Assembly: GCA_902468045.1 (NCBI GenBank)
Contig: CABQXG010000117.1
Span: 1 to 5,237 of the forward strand
DNA: 5,237 nt
Direction of reading: 5' to 3'
DNA from: an uncultured Collinsella sp.
GTDB lineage: Bacteria > Actinomycetota > Coriobacteriia > Coriobacteriales > Coriobacteriaceae
Positions 1 to 5,132 of the stretch are shown one piece after another. The notes beneath the pieces are model-generated. The model was not told the origin of the DNA. It ran no database searches and saw only the letters and a list, made by a program, of their open reading frames with translations. The position numbers and the translations under genes are program-made. The number at the start of each line of letters is the position of its first letter. Positions within the stretch are counted from its first letter, which is position 1.

Positions 1-18
1 CCCGCGCAGCGTCGGGCA

Positions 19-46
19 GTTACGCGGTTTGGCAAAACCGCGTAAC
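19..46 (-). terminator. Hairpin just downstream of ettA (possible terminator or mRNA end stabiliser)
   Basis: A perfect 12-bp inverted repeat (19-30 against 35-46) with a 4-nt loop starts three bases past the ettA stop codon. Read in the ettA direction it is followed by TGCCCGACGC, so there is no U-tract, and the other direction lacks one too. The position suggests it ends or protects the ettA transcript, but as an intrinsic terminator it is non-canonical. It could equally be a palindromic intergenic repeat. The stem is seen directly; its role is inferred. Confidence 0.5.
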
Positions 47-49
47 AAA

Positions 50-1729
50 TTAGTCACGCGTCAGCTTGCGGTGAATACGATGCGGCTGGGCTGCGTCCTC
101 GCCAAGGCGCTCGATACGGTTGGCCTGATAGGCCTCAAAGTTGCCCTCAAACCAATACCAGTTGCCCGGGTTCTCGTCGGTGCCCTCCCACGCCAGGATG
201 TGCGTGGCGACGCGGTCCAGGAACATACGGTCGTGGCTAATGACCACCGAGCAGCCCGGGAACTCGAGCAGTGCCGCCTCGAGAGAGGACAGCGTCTCGA
301 CGTCGAGATCGTTCGTGGGCTCGTCGAGAAGCAGCAGGTTGCCGCCCTGCTTGAGCGTAAGCGCCAGGTTCAGACGGTTGCGCTCGCCACCGGAAAGTAC
401 GCCAGCGCGCTTCTGCTGGTCCTGGCCCTTAAAGCCAAAGCTCGCCACGTACGCGCGGCTCGGAACCTCGGTCTCGCCGACCATCATGTGGTCCAGGCCA
501 TCCGAGACGACCTCCCACAGGTTCTTGTCGGGGTCGATGCCGGAACGGTTCTGATCGACATAGGAGATCTTGACGGTCTCGCCCACCTCGAGCTCGCCCG
601 AAGTCAGCGGCTCCAGACCCACAATCGTCTTGAACAGTGTGGTCTTACCGACACCGTTGGGGCCGATGACGCCCACGATGCCGTTGCGCGGCAGGGTGAA
701 CGAAAGGTCGTCGATGAGCACACGGCCATCGAATTCCTTGTGCAGATGATGAGCCTCAAGCACCTTGTTGCCCAGACGCGGTCCAACGGGAATGCGGATG
801 TCGGTCCAGTCGAGCTTCTGGCTTGCGCGGGCCTCGGCCTCCATCTCCTCGTAGCGAGCCAGACGGGCCTTGTTCTTGGCCTGACGAGCCTTGGGCGAGC
901 TGCGCACCCACTCGAGCTCGGCCTCCATGCGCTTGGCGAGCTTGGCGTCACGGTTGCCCTGAGCCTCGATACGTGCGGCCTTGGTCTCCAGATACGTGGA
1001 GTAGTTGCCCTTGTAGGGATAAAGGTGACCGCGGTCGACCTCGCAGATCCACTCGGCAACATTATCCAGGAAGTAGCGATCGTGCGTGACGGCAAGCACG
1101 GCACCCTGGTAGTTGTGCAGGAAATGCTCGAGCCACAGGATCGACTCGGCGTCCAGGTGGTTTGTGGGCTCGTCGAGCAGCAGCAGGTCGGGAGCCTCGA
1201 GCAGCAGCTTGCACAGGGCCACGCGACGGCGCTCGCCGCCGGAAAGCACGTTAACCGGCATGTCGGAATCGGGCAGCTGCAGGGCGTCCATGGCCTGACC
1301 GAGCTTGGAATCGATATCCCAGCCGTCGGCGGCGTCGATCTCGTCCTGGAGCTTGCCCATCTCGGCCATGAGGGCGTCCATATCGCAATCCGGGTCGCAC
1401 ATCTCCTCGCCGATCTTATTGAAGCGATCGACCTTGGCGATCATATCGCCAAACGCCATGCGCACGTTCTCGATGACGGTCTTGTCGTCATCGAGCGGCG
1501 GCTCCTGCTGTAGGATGTCCACGGTGTAGCCGGGGGTGAGCCTGGCATCGCCGTTGGAGACCTCCTCGATGCCGGCCATGATCTTGAGCAGGGTCGACTT
1601 GCCCATGCCGTTGGGACCCACAACGCCGATCTTGGCACCGGGGTAGAAGCTCAGGGTCACGTCGTCAAGGATTACCTTGTCGCCATGGGCCTTACGAGCC
1701 TGATACATCTGGTAGATGAACTCTGCCAT
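50..1729 (-). CDS. ettA: Energy-dependent translational throttle protein EttA (ABC-F ATPase)
   Basis: This 559-residue protein is a complete ABC-F factor, close to the 555 residues of E. coli EttA. EttA binds the ribosomal E site and gates entry into elongation according to the ATP/ADP ratio. Domain 1 has Walker A GPNGMGKST (38-46), signature LSGGE (162-166), Walker B ending in LLLLDEPTNHLD with catalytic Glu187, and H-loop His216. The arm lies near 95-140. A charged, helical inter-domain linker runs about 245-305. Domain 2 has GPNGVGKTT (356-364), LSGGE (445-449), LLLLDEPTNDLD with Glu470, and His499. No transmembrane segment is present, as expected for ABC-F. The start ATG has AGAAAGGA about 12 nt upstream, a slightly long spacing. 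The gene is transcribed alone; a terminator for the neighbouring operon lies upstream. Another ABC-F paralogue is possible, but length, linker and the HLDAES and NDLD motifs favour EttA. No damage is seen. Confidence 0.95.
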   Translation of the reverse strand: MAEFIYQMYQARKAHGDKVILDDVTLSFYPGAKIGVVGPNGMGKSTLLKIMAGIEEVSNGDARLTPGYTVDILQQEPPLDDDKTVIENVRMAFGDMIAKVDRFNKIGEEMCDPDCDMDALMAEMGKLQDEIDAADGWDIDSKLGQAMDALQLPDSDMPVNVLSGGERRRVALCKLLLEAPDLLLLDEPTNHLDAESILWLEHFLHNYQGAVLAVTHDRYFLDNVAEWICEVDRGHLYPYKGNYSTYLETKAARIEAQGNRDAKLAKRMEAELEWVRSSPKARQAKNKARLARYEEMEAEARASQKLDWTDIRIPVGPRLGNKVLEAHHLHKEFDGRVLIDDLSFTLPRNGIVGVIGPNGVGKTTLFKTIVGLEPLTSGELEVGETVKISYVDQNRSGIDPDKNLWEVVSDGLDHMMVGETEVPSRAYVASFGFKGQDQQKRAGVLSGGERNRLNLALTLKQGGNLLLLDEPTNDLDVETLSSLEAALLEFPGCSVVISHDRMFLDRVATHILAWEGTDENPGNWYWFEGNFEAYQANRIERLGEDAAQPHRIHRKLTRD

Positions 1730-1772
1730 TTGTCTGTTTTATCCTTTCTACCTGCTGTTTCCCTATTCTTGA

Positions 1773-1792
1773 TTCGCTTTAGTGGAAGCGAA
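1773..1792 (-). promoter_or_regulatory. Short hairpin in the ettA leader/promoter region
   Basis: TTCGCTT and AAGCGAA form a perfect 7-bp stem with a 6-nt loop, 44-63 nt upstream of the ettA start codon. There is no T-run, so it is not a terminator. It could be a protein-binding dyad or a leader structure. I could not find a convincing -35/-10 pair for ettA between here and the terminator at 1821, so the promoter itself is not called. Confidence 0.3.
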
Positions 1793-1820
1793 ATGAGAAA
1801 ACCAGCTCTGAAACTTAGCG

Positions 1821-1847
1821 AAAAAGGGGCATGGTTGCCCATACCCC
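1821..1847 (-). terminator. Intrinsic terminator of the sdpR-sdpI operon
   Basis: On the minus strand, GGGG-U-AUGG pairs with CCAU-G-CCCC around a GCAA (GNRA) tetraloop, and five Us follow. The single non-Watson-Crick pair is G-U in minus-strand RNA but C-A in plus-strand RNA, so the structure is directional. It lies 67 nt past the sdpI-like stop codon. It should insulate ettA, which lies further along the same strand. Confidence 0.9.
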
Positions 1848-1913
1848 CTAATACTACCTGGGAAAAGTCCCCCGGAACATACTATGAACTGCGTACGCTA
1901 GTTTTCCGCAACC

Positions 1914-2618
1914 TTAGCGAGCGGCTCGCTGCGATTTGCGCCACAGCAGATACGAGTAGACGTAGACGGCTCCAACCGAACCAAACGCCAGAACCGCAAT
2001 CACCGCGGCGACGACTTCACTCGAAAGCACGCTGCCTGCCACGCCCATCACAATCAGGCCAAAGCCCAGCACCATAAAGCAGGCACCGCCAAAGCGCTGC
2101 GTACGGCGCCAGTTCTCGGGATTGGCAAGCGCCCAAGGCGTCTTGATACCGAGCGTATAGTTCTGCTTCACACGCGGCAAGTAGTTGCCTACGCCGATGA
2201 ACAGCAAACCGACAACACCGGAAATCAGCACGTTAACCGAACCGACCGCCGGCACCACGCCCCAGACCGTAAGCTCTCCCAGCCAGCTTATGGCGCACAT
2301 GAACAAGGTGAAGGCGATTACGAAGCCCTGATAGAACTTGCCCGAGGTTCGATATGCCTCACCTTTGGGATCGATGCGCGGCACCACGCAGAACATTGCG
2401 AGAAGCACCAGAGGCAGCACGCCGAGCGCGGAGGCCATCCAGCTGGGACCCCAACCGTCGACGGCGCCGTTCGCGCCCCAGTGCGTGGGAATCTGCCCGG
2501 GCAAGCTCGGCATCACCATGAGGTGCGCTACGACATTGGCGACGCACAGAGCGATCAGCGCAATCCACACACGCCGCGATACCCCCGTGGCGTGAATGCC
2601 CTTGTTTTCGTTATTCAT
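1914..2618 (-). CDS. SdpI-family integral membrane protein (DUF1648 + SdpI domain)
   Basis: From the ATG at 2618 the protein has 234 residues; a GTG nine bases earlier is also open. I prefer the ATG because GGAAGG sits 8 nt before it. About six hydrophobic helices are visible (17-37, 60-80, 98-118, 127-146, 178-197, 203-225). The DUF1648 motif (39-56, LPGQIPTHWG followed by ANGAVDGW) lies after helix 1. The SdpI-type loop (144-164, GNYLPRVKQNYTLGIKTPWA) precedes helix 5. In Bacillus subtilis the related SdpI (207 aa) gives immunity to the SdpC killing peptide and holds the repressor SdpR at the membrane. Here the gene overlaps the sdpR-like gene by 8 nt, so the pair is translationally coupled. 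No sdpABC toxin genes are in the window, so the signal it senses is unknown. Family membership is firm; the immunity role is inferred. Confidence 0.88.
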   Translation of the reverse strand: MNNENKGIHATGVSRRVWIALIALCVANVVAHLMVMPSLPGQIPTHWGANGAVDGWGPSWMASALGVLPLVLLAMFCVVPRIDPKGEAYRTSGKFYQGFVIAFTLFMCAISWLGELTVWGVVPAVGSVNVLISGVVGLLFIGVGNYLPRVKQNYTLGIKTPWALANPENWRRTQRFGGACFMVLGFGLIVMGVAGSVLSSEVVAAVIAVLAFGSVGAVYVYSYLLWRKSQRAAR

Positions 2619-2889
2619 CCTTATCACCTTCCGTGTTTGTAAAGCCCATAAACCAACCGATCAAGTCCTGCATGACGGTGGTGTTTAAGCTGTAAACGAT
2701 GTTTTGGCCATGACGTTCGTCGGTCACCAACCCGGCGTTTTTGAGCGTCGCCAAGTGATGGCTCAACGACGGCTTGCTGATGTCAAAATGTTCGGCAAGC
2801 TCCCCGGCCGTGCGATTGCCCTCGCGCAGCAACTCCAAAATGCGCCGTCGCGTTGGATCGGCAAGCGCTTTAAAACCCTCTCCCGGCAT
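2611..2889 (-). CDS. ArsR/SdpR-family winged-helix autorepressor
   Basis: This is a 92-residue DNA-binding protein. I start it at the ATG at 2889 because AGGAGG lies 4 nt upstream and the N-terminus (FKALADPTRRRILELL, about 6-21) then matches the usual start of the family. ATGs at 2904 and 2907 would place the ribosome binding site inside the coding region. The helix-turn-helix covers about 26-55, with recognition helix SKPSLSHHLATLKNAGLV (38-55), followed by a wing at about 56-69. It lacks the ELCVC metal-binding motif of ArsR/SmtB sensors, which fits the SdpR subgroup. In B. subtilis, SdpR represses its own operon until it is held at the membrane by SdpI. Its stop codon lies inside the start of the membrane gene, so the two are co-expressed. 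Autoregulation is supported by dyads over the promoter -35 box, but the operator has not been matched to a known one. Confidence 0.88.
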   Translation of the reverse strand: MPGEGFKALADPTRRRILELLREGNRTAGELAEHFDISKPSLSHHLATLKNAGLVTDERHGQNIVYSLNTTVMQDLIGWFMGFTNTEGDKDE

Positions 2890-2893
2890 AAGA

Positions 2894-2899
2894 CCTCCT
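2894..2899 (-). promoter_or_regulatory. Ribosome binding site deciding the sdpR-like start
   Basis: AGGAGG on the minus strand (within AAAGGAGGT) lies 4 nt before the ATG at 2889 and downstream of two other in-frame ATGs at 2904 and 2907. The shorter 92-residue product is therefore the likely one. Confidence 0.8.
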
Positions 2900-2923
2900 T
2901 TCATCATCTCTCATGACGCGCAC

Positions 2924-2952
2924 ACTATACCCGATATTTAGATGTTTGTCTA
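2924..2952 (-). promoter_or_regulatory. Sigma70-type promoter of the sdpR-sdpI operon
   Basis: On the minus strand TAGACA (2952-2947) and TATAGT (2929-2924) are separated by exactly 17 bp; each matches the consensus at 5 of 6 bases. Transcription should begin near 2917. That gives a leader of about 28 nt holding the AGGAGG site. Confidence 0.8.
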
Positions 2953-2975
2953 ACTATCTAATACAGTAACATCTA
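2938..2975. promoter_or_regulatory. Candidate operator: nested TAGAT dyads over the sdpR -35 box
   Basis: Several symmetrical half-sites overlap here. TTAGAT (2938-2943) faces ATCTAA (2956-2961). TTAGA (2938-2942) faces TCTAA (2949-2953). A perfect 8-bp pair TAGATGTT (2939-2946) and AACATCTA (2968-2975) is separated by 21 bp. The first two cover the sdpR -35 box at 2947-2952. The last reaches the edge of the divergent small-peptide promoter. Winged-helix repressors of the ArsR class bind such dyads in their own promoters, so this is the likely SdpR target. The dyads are seen directly; the binding is inferred. Confidence 0.55.
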
Positions 2976-3004
2976 TAGAACATTCGTTCGTGTTTAGTTA
3001 CAAT
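2976..3004 (+). promoter_or_regulatory. Probable promoter of the small membrane peptide gene
   Basis: TACAAT (2999-3004) matches the -10 consensus at 5 of 6 bases. TAGAAC (2976-2981) is a weak -35 (3 of 6) at 17 bp spacing. Transcription would start near 3011, right at the left arm of a 13-bp inverted repeat. The leader would be about 45 nt. The weak -35 makes this a moderate call. Confidence 0.5.
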
Positions 3005-3042
3005 GGAAGTTGAAGCAGATGGGCCAGCTCCCTCTACCCGAG

Positions 3043-3048
3043 AAGGAG
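3043..3048 (+). promoter_or_regulatory. Strong ribosome binding site of the small peptide gene
   Basis: AAGGAG lies 7 nt before the ATG at 3056, an ideal arrangement, and it is the main evidence that this short frame is translated. GAGAAG (3040-3045), overlapping it, is complementary to CTTCTC at 3171-3176 in the 3' region, so the site could be masked in the folded mRNA. Confidence 0.75.
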
Positions 3049-3055
3049 ATGGACT

Positions 3056-3142
3056 ATGAGTATTGACGATGTCCTGACGTTGTTGTTGCTTGTAATCGCG
3101 GCTGTGGAGCTCGGCATCCACATTGGAGGTCGAATGAAATAG
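3056..3142 (+). CDS. 28-residue hydrophobic membrane peptide, putative type I toxin (holin-like/TxpA/Fst class)
   Basis: This 28-codon frame is easily missed. It starts MSIDDVLTLLLLV, continues with a hydrophobic helix up to about residue 23 and ends in a basic GGRMK tail. Two acidic residues (Asp4, Asp5) precede the helix, and Glu18 and His22 lie within it. The layout of one short membrane helix plus a charged C-terminus, beginning MS-(I/T)-x-(D/E)-x-(L/V), is that of small putative holin-like toxins of Gram-positive bacteria. A strong AAGGAG site at 7 nt spacing supports translation. The surroundings fit too: flanking 13-bp inverted repeats, a convergent promoter at 3235-3263 and a minus-strand hairpin that begins at the stop codon. 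Such peptides insert in the membrane and depolarise it when their antisense RNA is lost. A harmless membrane microprotein is the main alternative. Translation is likely; toxicity is inferred. Confidence 0.62.
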   Translation: MSIDDVLTLLLLVIAAVELGIHIGGRMK

Positions 3143-3228
3143 CCGCCCCCGCGTAATGCGAAGACGGCCACTTCTCACGCTACAAACGTGTTTGGGAGTT
3201 GGTCAACCCGCGGCAACGGGTGCCATCT
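3134..3228 (-). ncRNA. Putative antisense RNA antitoxin to the small peptide mRNA
   Basis: A convergent promoter ends at 3235, so an RNA should begin near 3228 and run leftward into the 3' end of the peptide gene. It would finish after a hairpin at 3142-3168, a length of about 90-95 nt, typical of type I antitoxins. It would carry a 5' hairpin (CCCG/CGGG stem, 3217-3220 with 3207-3210, loop UUGCCG), a middle region around 3176-3194 and a terminator hairpin. It is complementary to the mRNA 3' region and the last codons. Both ends are predictions from sequence only. Confidence 0.5.
3137..3168 (-). terminator. Minus-strand terminator hairpin of the antisense RNA
   Basis: In minus-strand RNA an 11-bp stem is continuous (3168-3158 with 3142-3152, 5-nt loop), including three G-U pairs, and UAUUU follows. 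In plus-strand RNA the same three positions are C-A mismatches. That bias indicates selection for a leftward transcript. The U-tract is imperfect, so efficiency is uncertain. Confidence 0.55.
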
Positions 3229-3234
3229 GCTTCA

Positions 3235-3263
3235 ATCTTATGCGAATCCCGATCCCATTTCAA
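3235..3263 (-). promoter_or_regulatory. Promoter for the putative antisense RNA
   Basis: On the minus strand TTGAAA (3263-3258; 5 of 6 consensus) and TAAGAT (3240-3235; 4 of 6) are separated by exactly 17 bp. It points toward the small peptide gene and has no open reading frame of interest in front of it, so its product is most simply an antisense RNA. Confidence 0.6.
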
Positions 3264-3300
3264 CAAGCTCCAAGGGCTCAAATGGAATCGCAATAATACC

Positions 3301-3306
3301 TATAAT
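3301..3306 (+). promoter_or_regulatory. Likely -10 box of the tcdA-tatD operon
   Basis: A perfect TATAAT lies 45 bases before the tcdA start. No good -35 lies 16-18 bp upstream (TCAAAT at 3278 is poor), so the promoter is a partial match. It might depend on an activator or be weak. Confidence 0.5.
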
Positions 3307-3339
3307 GGCGATAGCTAAAACACGATTCGCTTCCCCATC

Positions 3340-3344
3340 GGAGG
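3340..3344 (+). promoter_or_regulatory. Ribosome binding site deciding the tcdA start
   Basis: GGAGG directly abuts an ATG at 3345 but is 6 nt from the ATG at 3351. The second ATG is therefore the plausible start. Confidence 0.75.
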
Positions 3345-3350
3345 ATGTCT

Positions 3351-4148
3351 ATGACCGAAACCGCAGCCGCAACTCCCAACGAGACGCGCGACACCAAGCT
3401 CGAGATCATCATGGGCCGCGAGGCACTCGATAAGCTCGCCAACTCCACAGTGCTGGTGCTCGGCTGCGGTGGCGTGGGCTCCAATTGCTGCGAGGCACTC
3501 GCCCGCGGCGGCATCGGTCATTTCGTCATTCTGGACAAGGACATCATCGCGCCAAGCAATATCAATCGCCAGGCCATCGCCTTTCACAGCACCATCGGCA
3601 AGCGCAAGATCGATGTTATGGAAGCCATGATCCACGACATCAATCCAGCCGCTACCGTCATCAAGCGTACCGAATACCTGCTGAGCGACAACATCGACGA
3701 GTTTTTCGCGAGCGTTTTGGAGCAGACGGACGGCAAACTTGACTACGTCATCGACGCCATCGACACCATCTCGGCCAAGCTCACCATTGCCAAATATGCT
3801 CAGGACCACGACATCCGTTTGGTTAGCTCCATGGGCGGGGCCAACAAACTCCATCCCGAGTGCCTCCGATTTGCCGACATTTTCGATACGGTACGTGACC
3901 CCATGAGCCGCATTATGCGCAAAGAATGTAAGAAGCGCGGAATCAAAAGCCTGCACGTGCTGTTTAGTTGCGAGGAATCGGTTAAGACACAGCCCCGCGA
4001 CCCTTCCAACATCCACGAGCGTACCGAGCTCGGAACCGCCAGCTTTATGCCGCCTATCATGGGTCAGATGATCGCCGGCGAGGTTATCCGCCAGATCAGT
4101 GGGCGCGGCACCGAGCGCGTGCGCGCCGATGGCCAGCGCCTGGACTAG
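3351..4148 (+). CDS. tcdA: tRNA threonylcarbamoyladenosine dehydratase TcdA (ThiF/E1-like)
   Basis: This 265-residue protein (E. coli TcdA/CsdL has 268) belongs to the ThiF/MoeB/E1-like superfamily. TcdA uses ATP to dehydrate and cyclise t6A at position 37 of ANN-decoding tRNAs into cyclic t6A, which strengthens decoding. Visible parts are a short variable N-terminus, the nucleotide-binding loop GCGGVGS (38-44), the strand end LDKD (61-64), the SNINRQ motif (69-74) that contacts nucleotide in E1-like enzymes, the DAIDT segment (135-139), and the C-terminal signature HERTELGTASFMPPIMGQ (222-239). The CxxC zinc motifs of ThiF and MoeB are not evident, consistent with TcdA. The ATG at 3351 is chosen over 3345 because of GGAGG spacing. 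It is followed after 14 nt by a tatD-like gene, suggesting one operon. The sulfur-transfer partners CsdA/CsdE are not in the window. No defects are seen. Confidence 0.92.
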   Translation: MTETAAATPNETRDTKLEIIMGREALDKLANSTVLVLGCGGVGSNCCEALARGGIGHFVILDKDIIAPSNINRQAIAFHSTIGKRKIDVMEAMIHDINPAATVIKRTEYLLSDNIDEFFASVLEQTDGKLDYVIDAIDTISAKLTIAKYAQDHDIRLVSSMGGANKLHPECLRFADIFDTVRDPMSRIMRKECKKRGIKSLHVLFSCEESVKTQPRDPSNIHERTELGTASFMPPIMGQMIAGEVIRQISGRGTERVRADGQRLD

Positions 4149-4162
4149 CAGGATGCCCTACG

Positions 4163-4945
4163 ATGGAACCGCGATTCTTTGACGCGCATTGTCACCTTGA
4201 TTTGATGCTCAGCCCCGATGCTGCAGCCAGTGAGTCGGCGGCATTGGGTCTGGGGCTCTTTGACTGCGGCGTCAATCCGCGCGACTTTTCGGCCGCAAAC
4301 GAGCGCGCCTGTCGCCAACCAGGCATCATCGCCGGCGTTGGGCTTCACCCCTGGTGGCTCGCCGATGGCCACTGCGGTTTTGTCGAAGTCAATCTGCTTT
4401 GCGAAGTTGCTGCCCAAGAACGCTACATCGGCGAAGTCGGACTCGACTTTTCCGCGCGCTTTGCTGGAAGTGAGCCGCTACAAATACAGGCACTTAACCG
4501 GCTCTGCGATGCGCTCGTGCAGCATCCTCTTACCGGGCGCGTGATATCAATTCACGCCGTTCGTTCGGCAGGAGCCGTACTGGACGTCCTCGAATCGCAT
4601 GGACTACTCATCCCAAACCCCGACTCCCCCGTTATCATCTTCCACTGGTTTAGCGGTACTTCGGACGAACTCGTCCGCGCGCGTAATGCGGGCTGTTATT
4701 TTTCCGTCAACGAACGCATGCTCGCATCTAAACGAGGACGCGAATACGTACGACAAATTCCACTCGATCGTTTACTGCTCGAGACCGATGCACCAGCGGA
4801 GGCAAACGCAGAAATAAGCGCACAGTCACTCATCAGATCGCTCGAAAGCGCCTCAGAACACGTCGCCTCGCTCAAAAAATGCGACGCAAAGCATATTGAG
4901 TCGGCGGTTTTAGCGAATGCACACTCTGTTTTTAGCCTTCGCTAA
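4163..4945 (+). CDS. TatD-family metal-dependent hydrolase (putative 3'-5' DNase)
   Basis: This 260-residue protein is a full-length member of the TatD metallohydrolase (amidohydrolase-like barrel) family. All expected metal ligands are present: HCH (His9, His11) near the start, Glu91 in GEVGLDF, His131 in SIHA, His161 in FHWFSG and Asp209 in LLETDAP. E. coli TatD is a cytoplasmic Mg-dependent exonuclease linked to repair of oxidised DNA and apoptosis-like DNA breakdown; other members process RNA or D-tyrosyl substrates less certainly. The segment CYFSVNERML (178-187) followed by SKRGREYVRQIPLDRLLLE (189-207) resembles, from memory, the branch that also contains the QatD defence nuclease, but no qatA, qatB or qatC gene is here. 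AGGA lies 9 nt before the ATG. The close link to tcdA suggests shared transcription. Which TatD subfamily it is, and its substrate, cannot be decided by eye. Confidence 0.88.
   Translation: MEPRFFDAHCHLDLMLSPDAAASESAALGLGLFDCGVNPRDFSAANERACRQPGIIAGVGLHPWWLADGHCGFVEVNLLCEVAAQERYIGEVGLDFSARFAGSEPLQIQALNRLCDALVQHPLTGRVISIHAVRSAGAVLDVLESHGLLIPNPDSPVIIFHWFSGTSDELVRARNAGCYFSVNERMLASKRGREYVRQIPLDRLLLETDAPAEANAEISAQSLIRSLESASEHVASLKKCDAKHIESAVLANAHSVFSLR
4910..4945 (+). repeat. Inverted repeat spanning the end of the tatD-like gene
   Basis: TTAGCGAA (4910-4917) and TTCGCTAA (4938-4945) form a perfect 8-bp dyad whose right arm includes the stop codon. A further TAGCGAA at 4982-4988 could pair with the same right arm. 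No T-run follows directly, so it is not a standard terminator, and no other terminator for the tcdA-tatD unit is evident before 4951. Confidence 0.4.
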
Positions 4946-5089
4946 CCCCTGTGGTCAAAAAACGTCAAATATGAGTACTGCTAGCGAAATGGATACATTA
5001 CTCTGAGCTTTCCGACCACCAGAATAATCTACGATTGTCCATTAACTAACACTTTTACAGTCACTCATCCTGCATTTTCGCAATCTTAA

Positions 5090-5124
5090 ACCCCTCCAAA
5101 CGCTCAAATCACGTCTGAAGGGGT
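5090..5124 (-). other. Strong hairpin inside the terminal element, perfect only as minus-strand RNA
   Basis: Read on the minus strand, 5124-5112 (ACCCCUUCAGACG) pairs without interruption with 5102-5090 around a 9-nt loop: 13 pairs including two G-U. On the plus strand those two positions are C-A mismatches. UUUAAGAUU follows on the minus strand. The bias points to a leftward transcript. It could be a terminator for a gene beyond the right edge or part of a structured RNA in the element. Confidence 0.5.
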
Positions 5125-5132
5125 CGATTTTG

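Larger units (their letters stand above)
3010..3235. repeat. 13-bp inverted repeat flanking the small peptide gene
   Basis: TTGAAGCAGATGG (3010-3022) recurs exactly in reverse complement at 3223-3235. Just inside, CCAGCTCCC (3024-3032) can pair with GGGAGTTGG (3194-3202) with a single G-U pair. A transcript of the peptide gene could thus fold its 5' leader onto its 3' end, while the start of a minus-strand RNA would resemble the mRNA leader. Long-range 5'-3' pairing is known in several type I toxin mRNAs (hok, aapA), and repeats shared by the two RNAs occur in the par/fst locus. Confidence 0.75.

Noticed and set aside
29..1513. Long 494-codon open frame on the plus strand, opposite ettA
   Set aside because: It is the antisense shadow of ettA in GC-rich coding DNA. 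The translation has no recognisable domain and the minus-strand frame has every ABC-F motif.
1685..2077. 130-codon plus-strand frame across the ettA/sdpI gap
   Set aside because: It runs through the start of ettA, a clear minus-strand terminator and the end of the sdpI-like gene, and shows no family features or convincing ribosome binding site.
2954..3178. 74-codon minus-strand frame over the small peptide gene
   Set aside because: Low-complexity, polar translation without a good ribosome binding site. The region is better explained by the plus-strand peptide and its RNA signals.
3168..3250. Checked for a tRNA or riboswitch between the small peptide gene and tcdA
   Set aside because: No cloverleaf, TPsiC box or known riboswitch core could be recognised. 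The structure is better read as the antisense RNA region.
3315..4016. 233-codon minus-strand frame opposite tcdA
   Set aside because: Shadow of tcdA. The plus-strand product carries clear TcdA motifs, and this frame has none.
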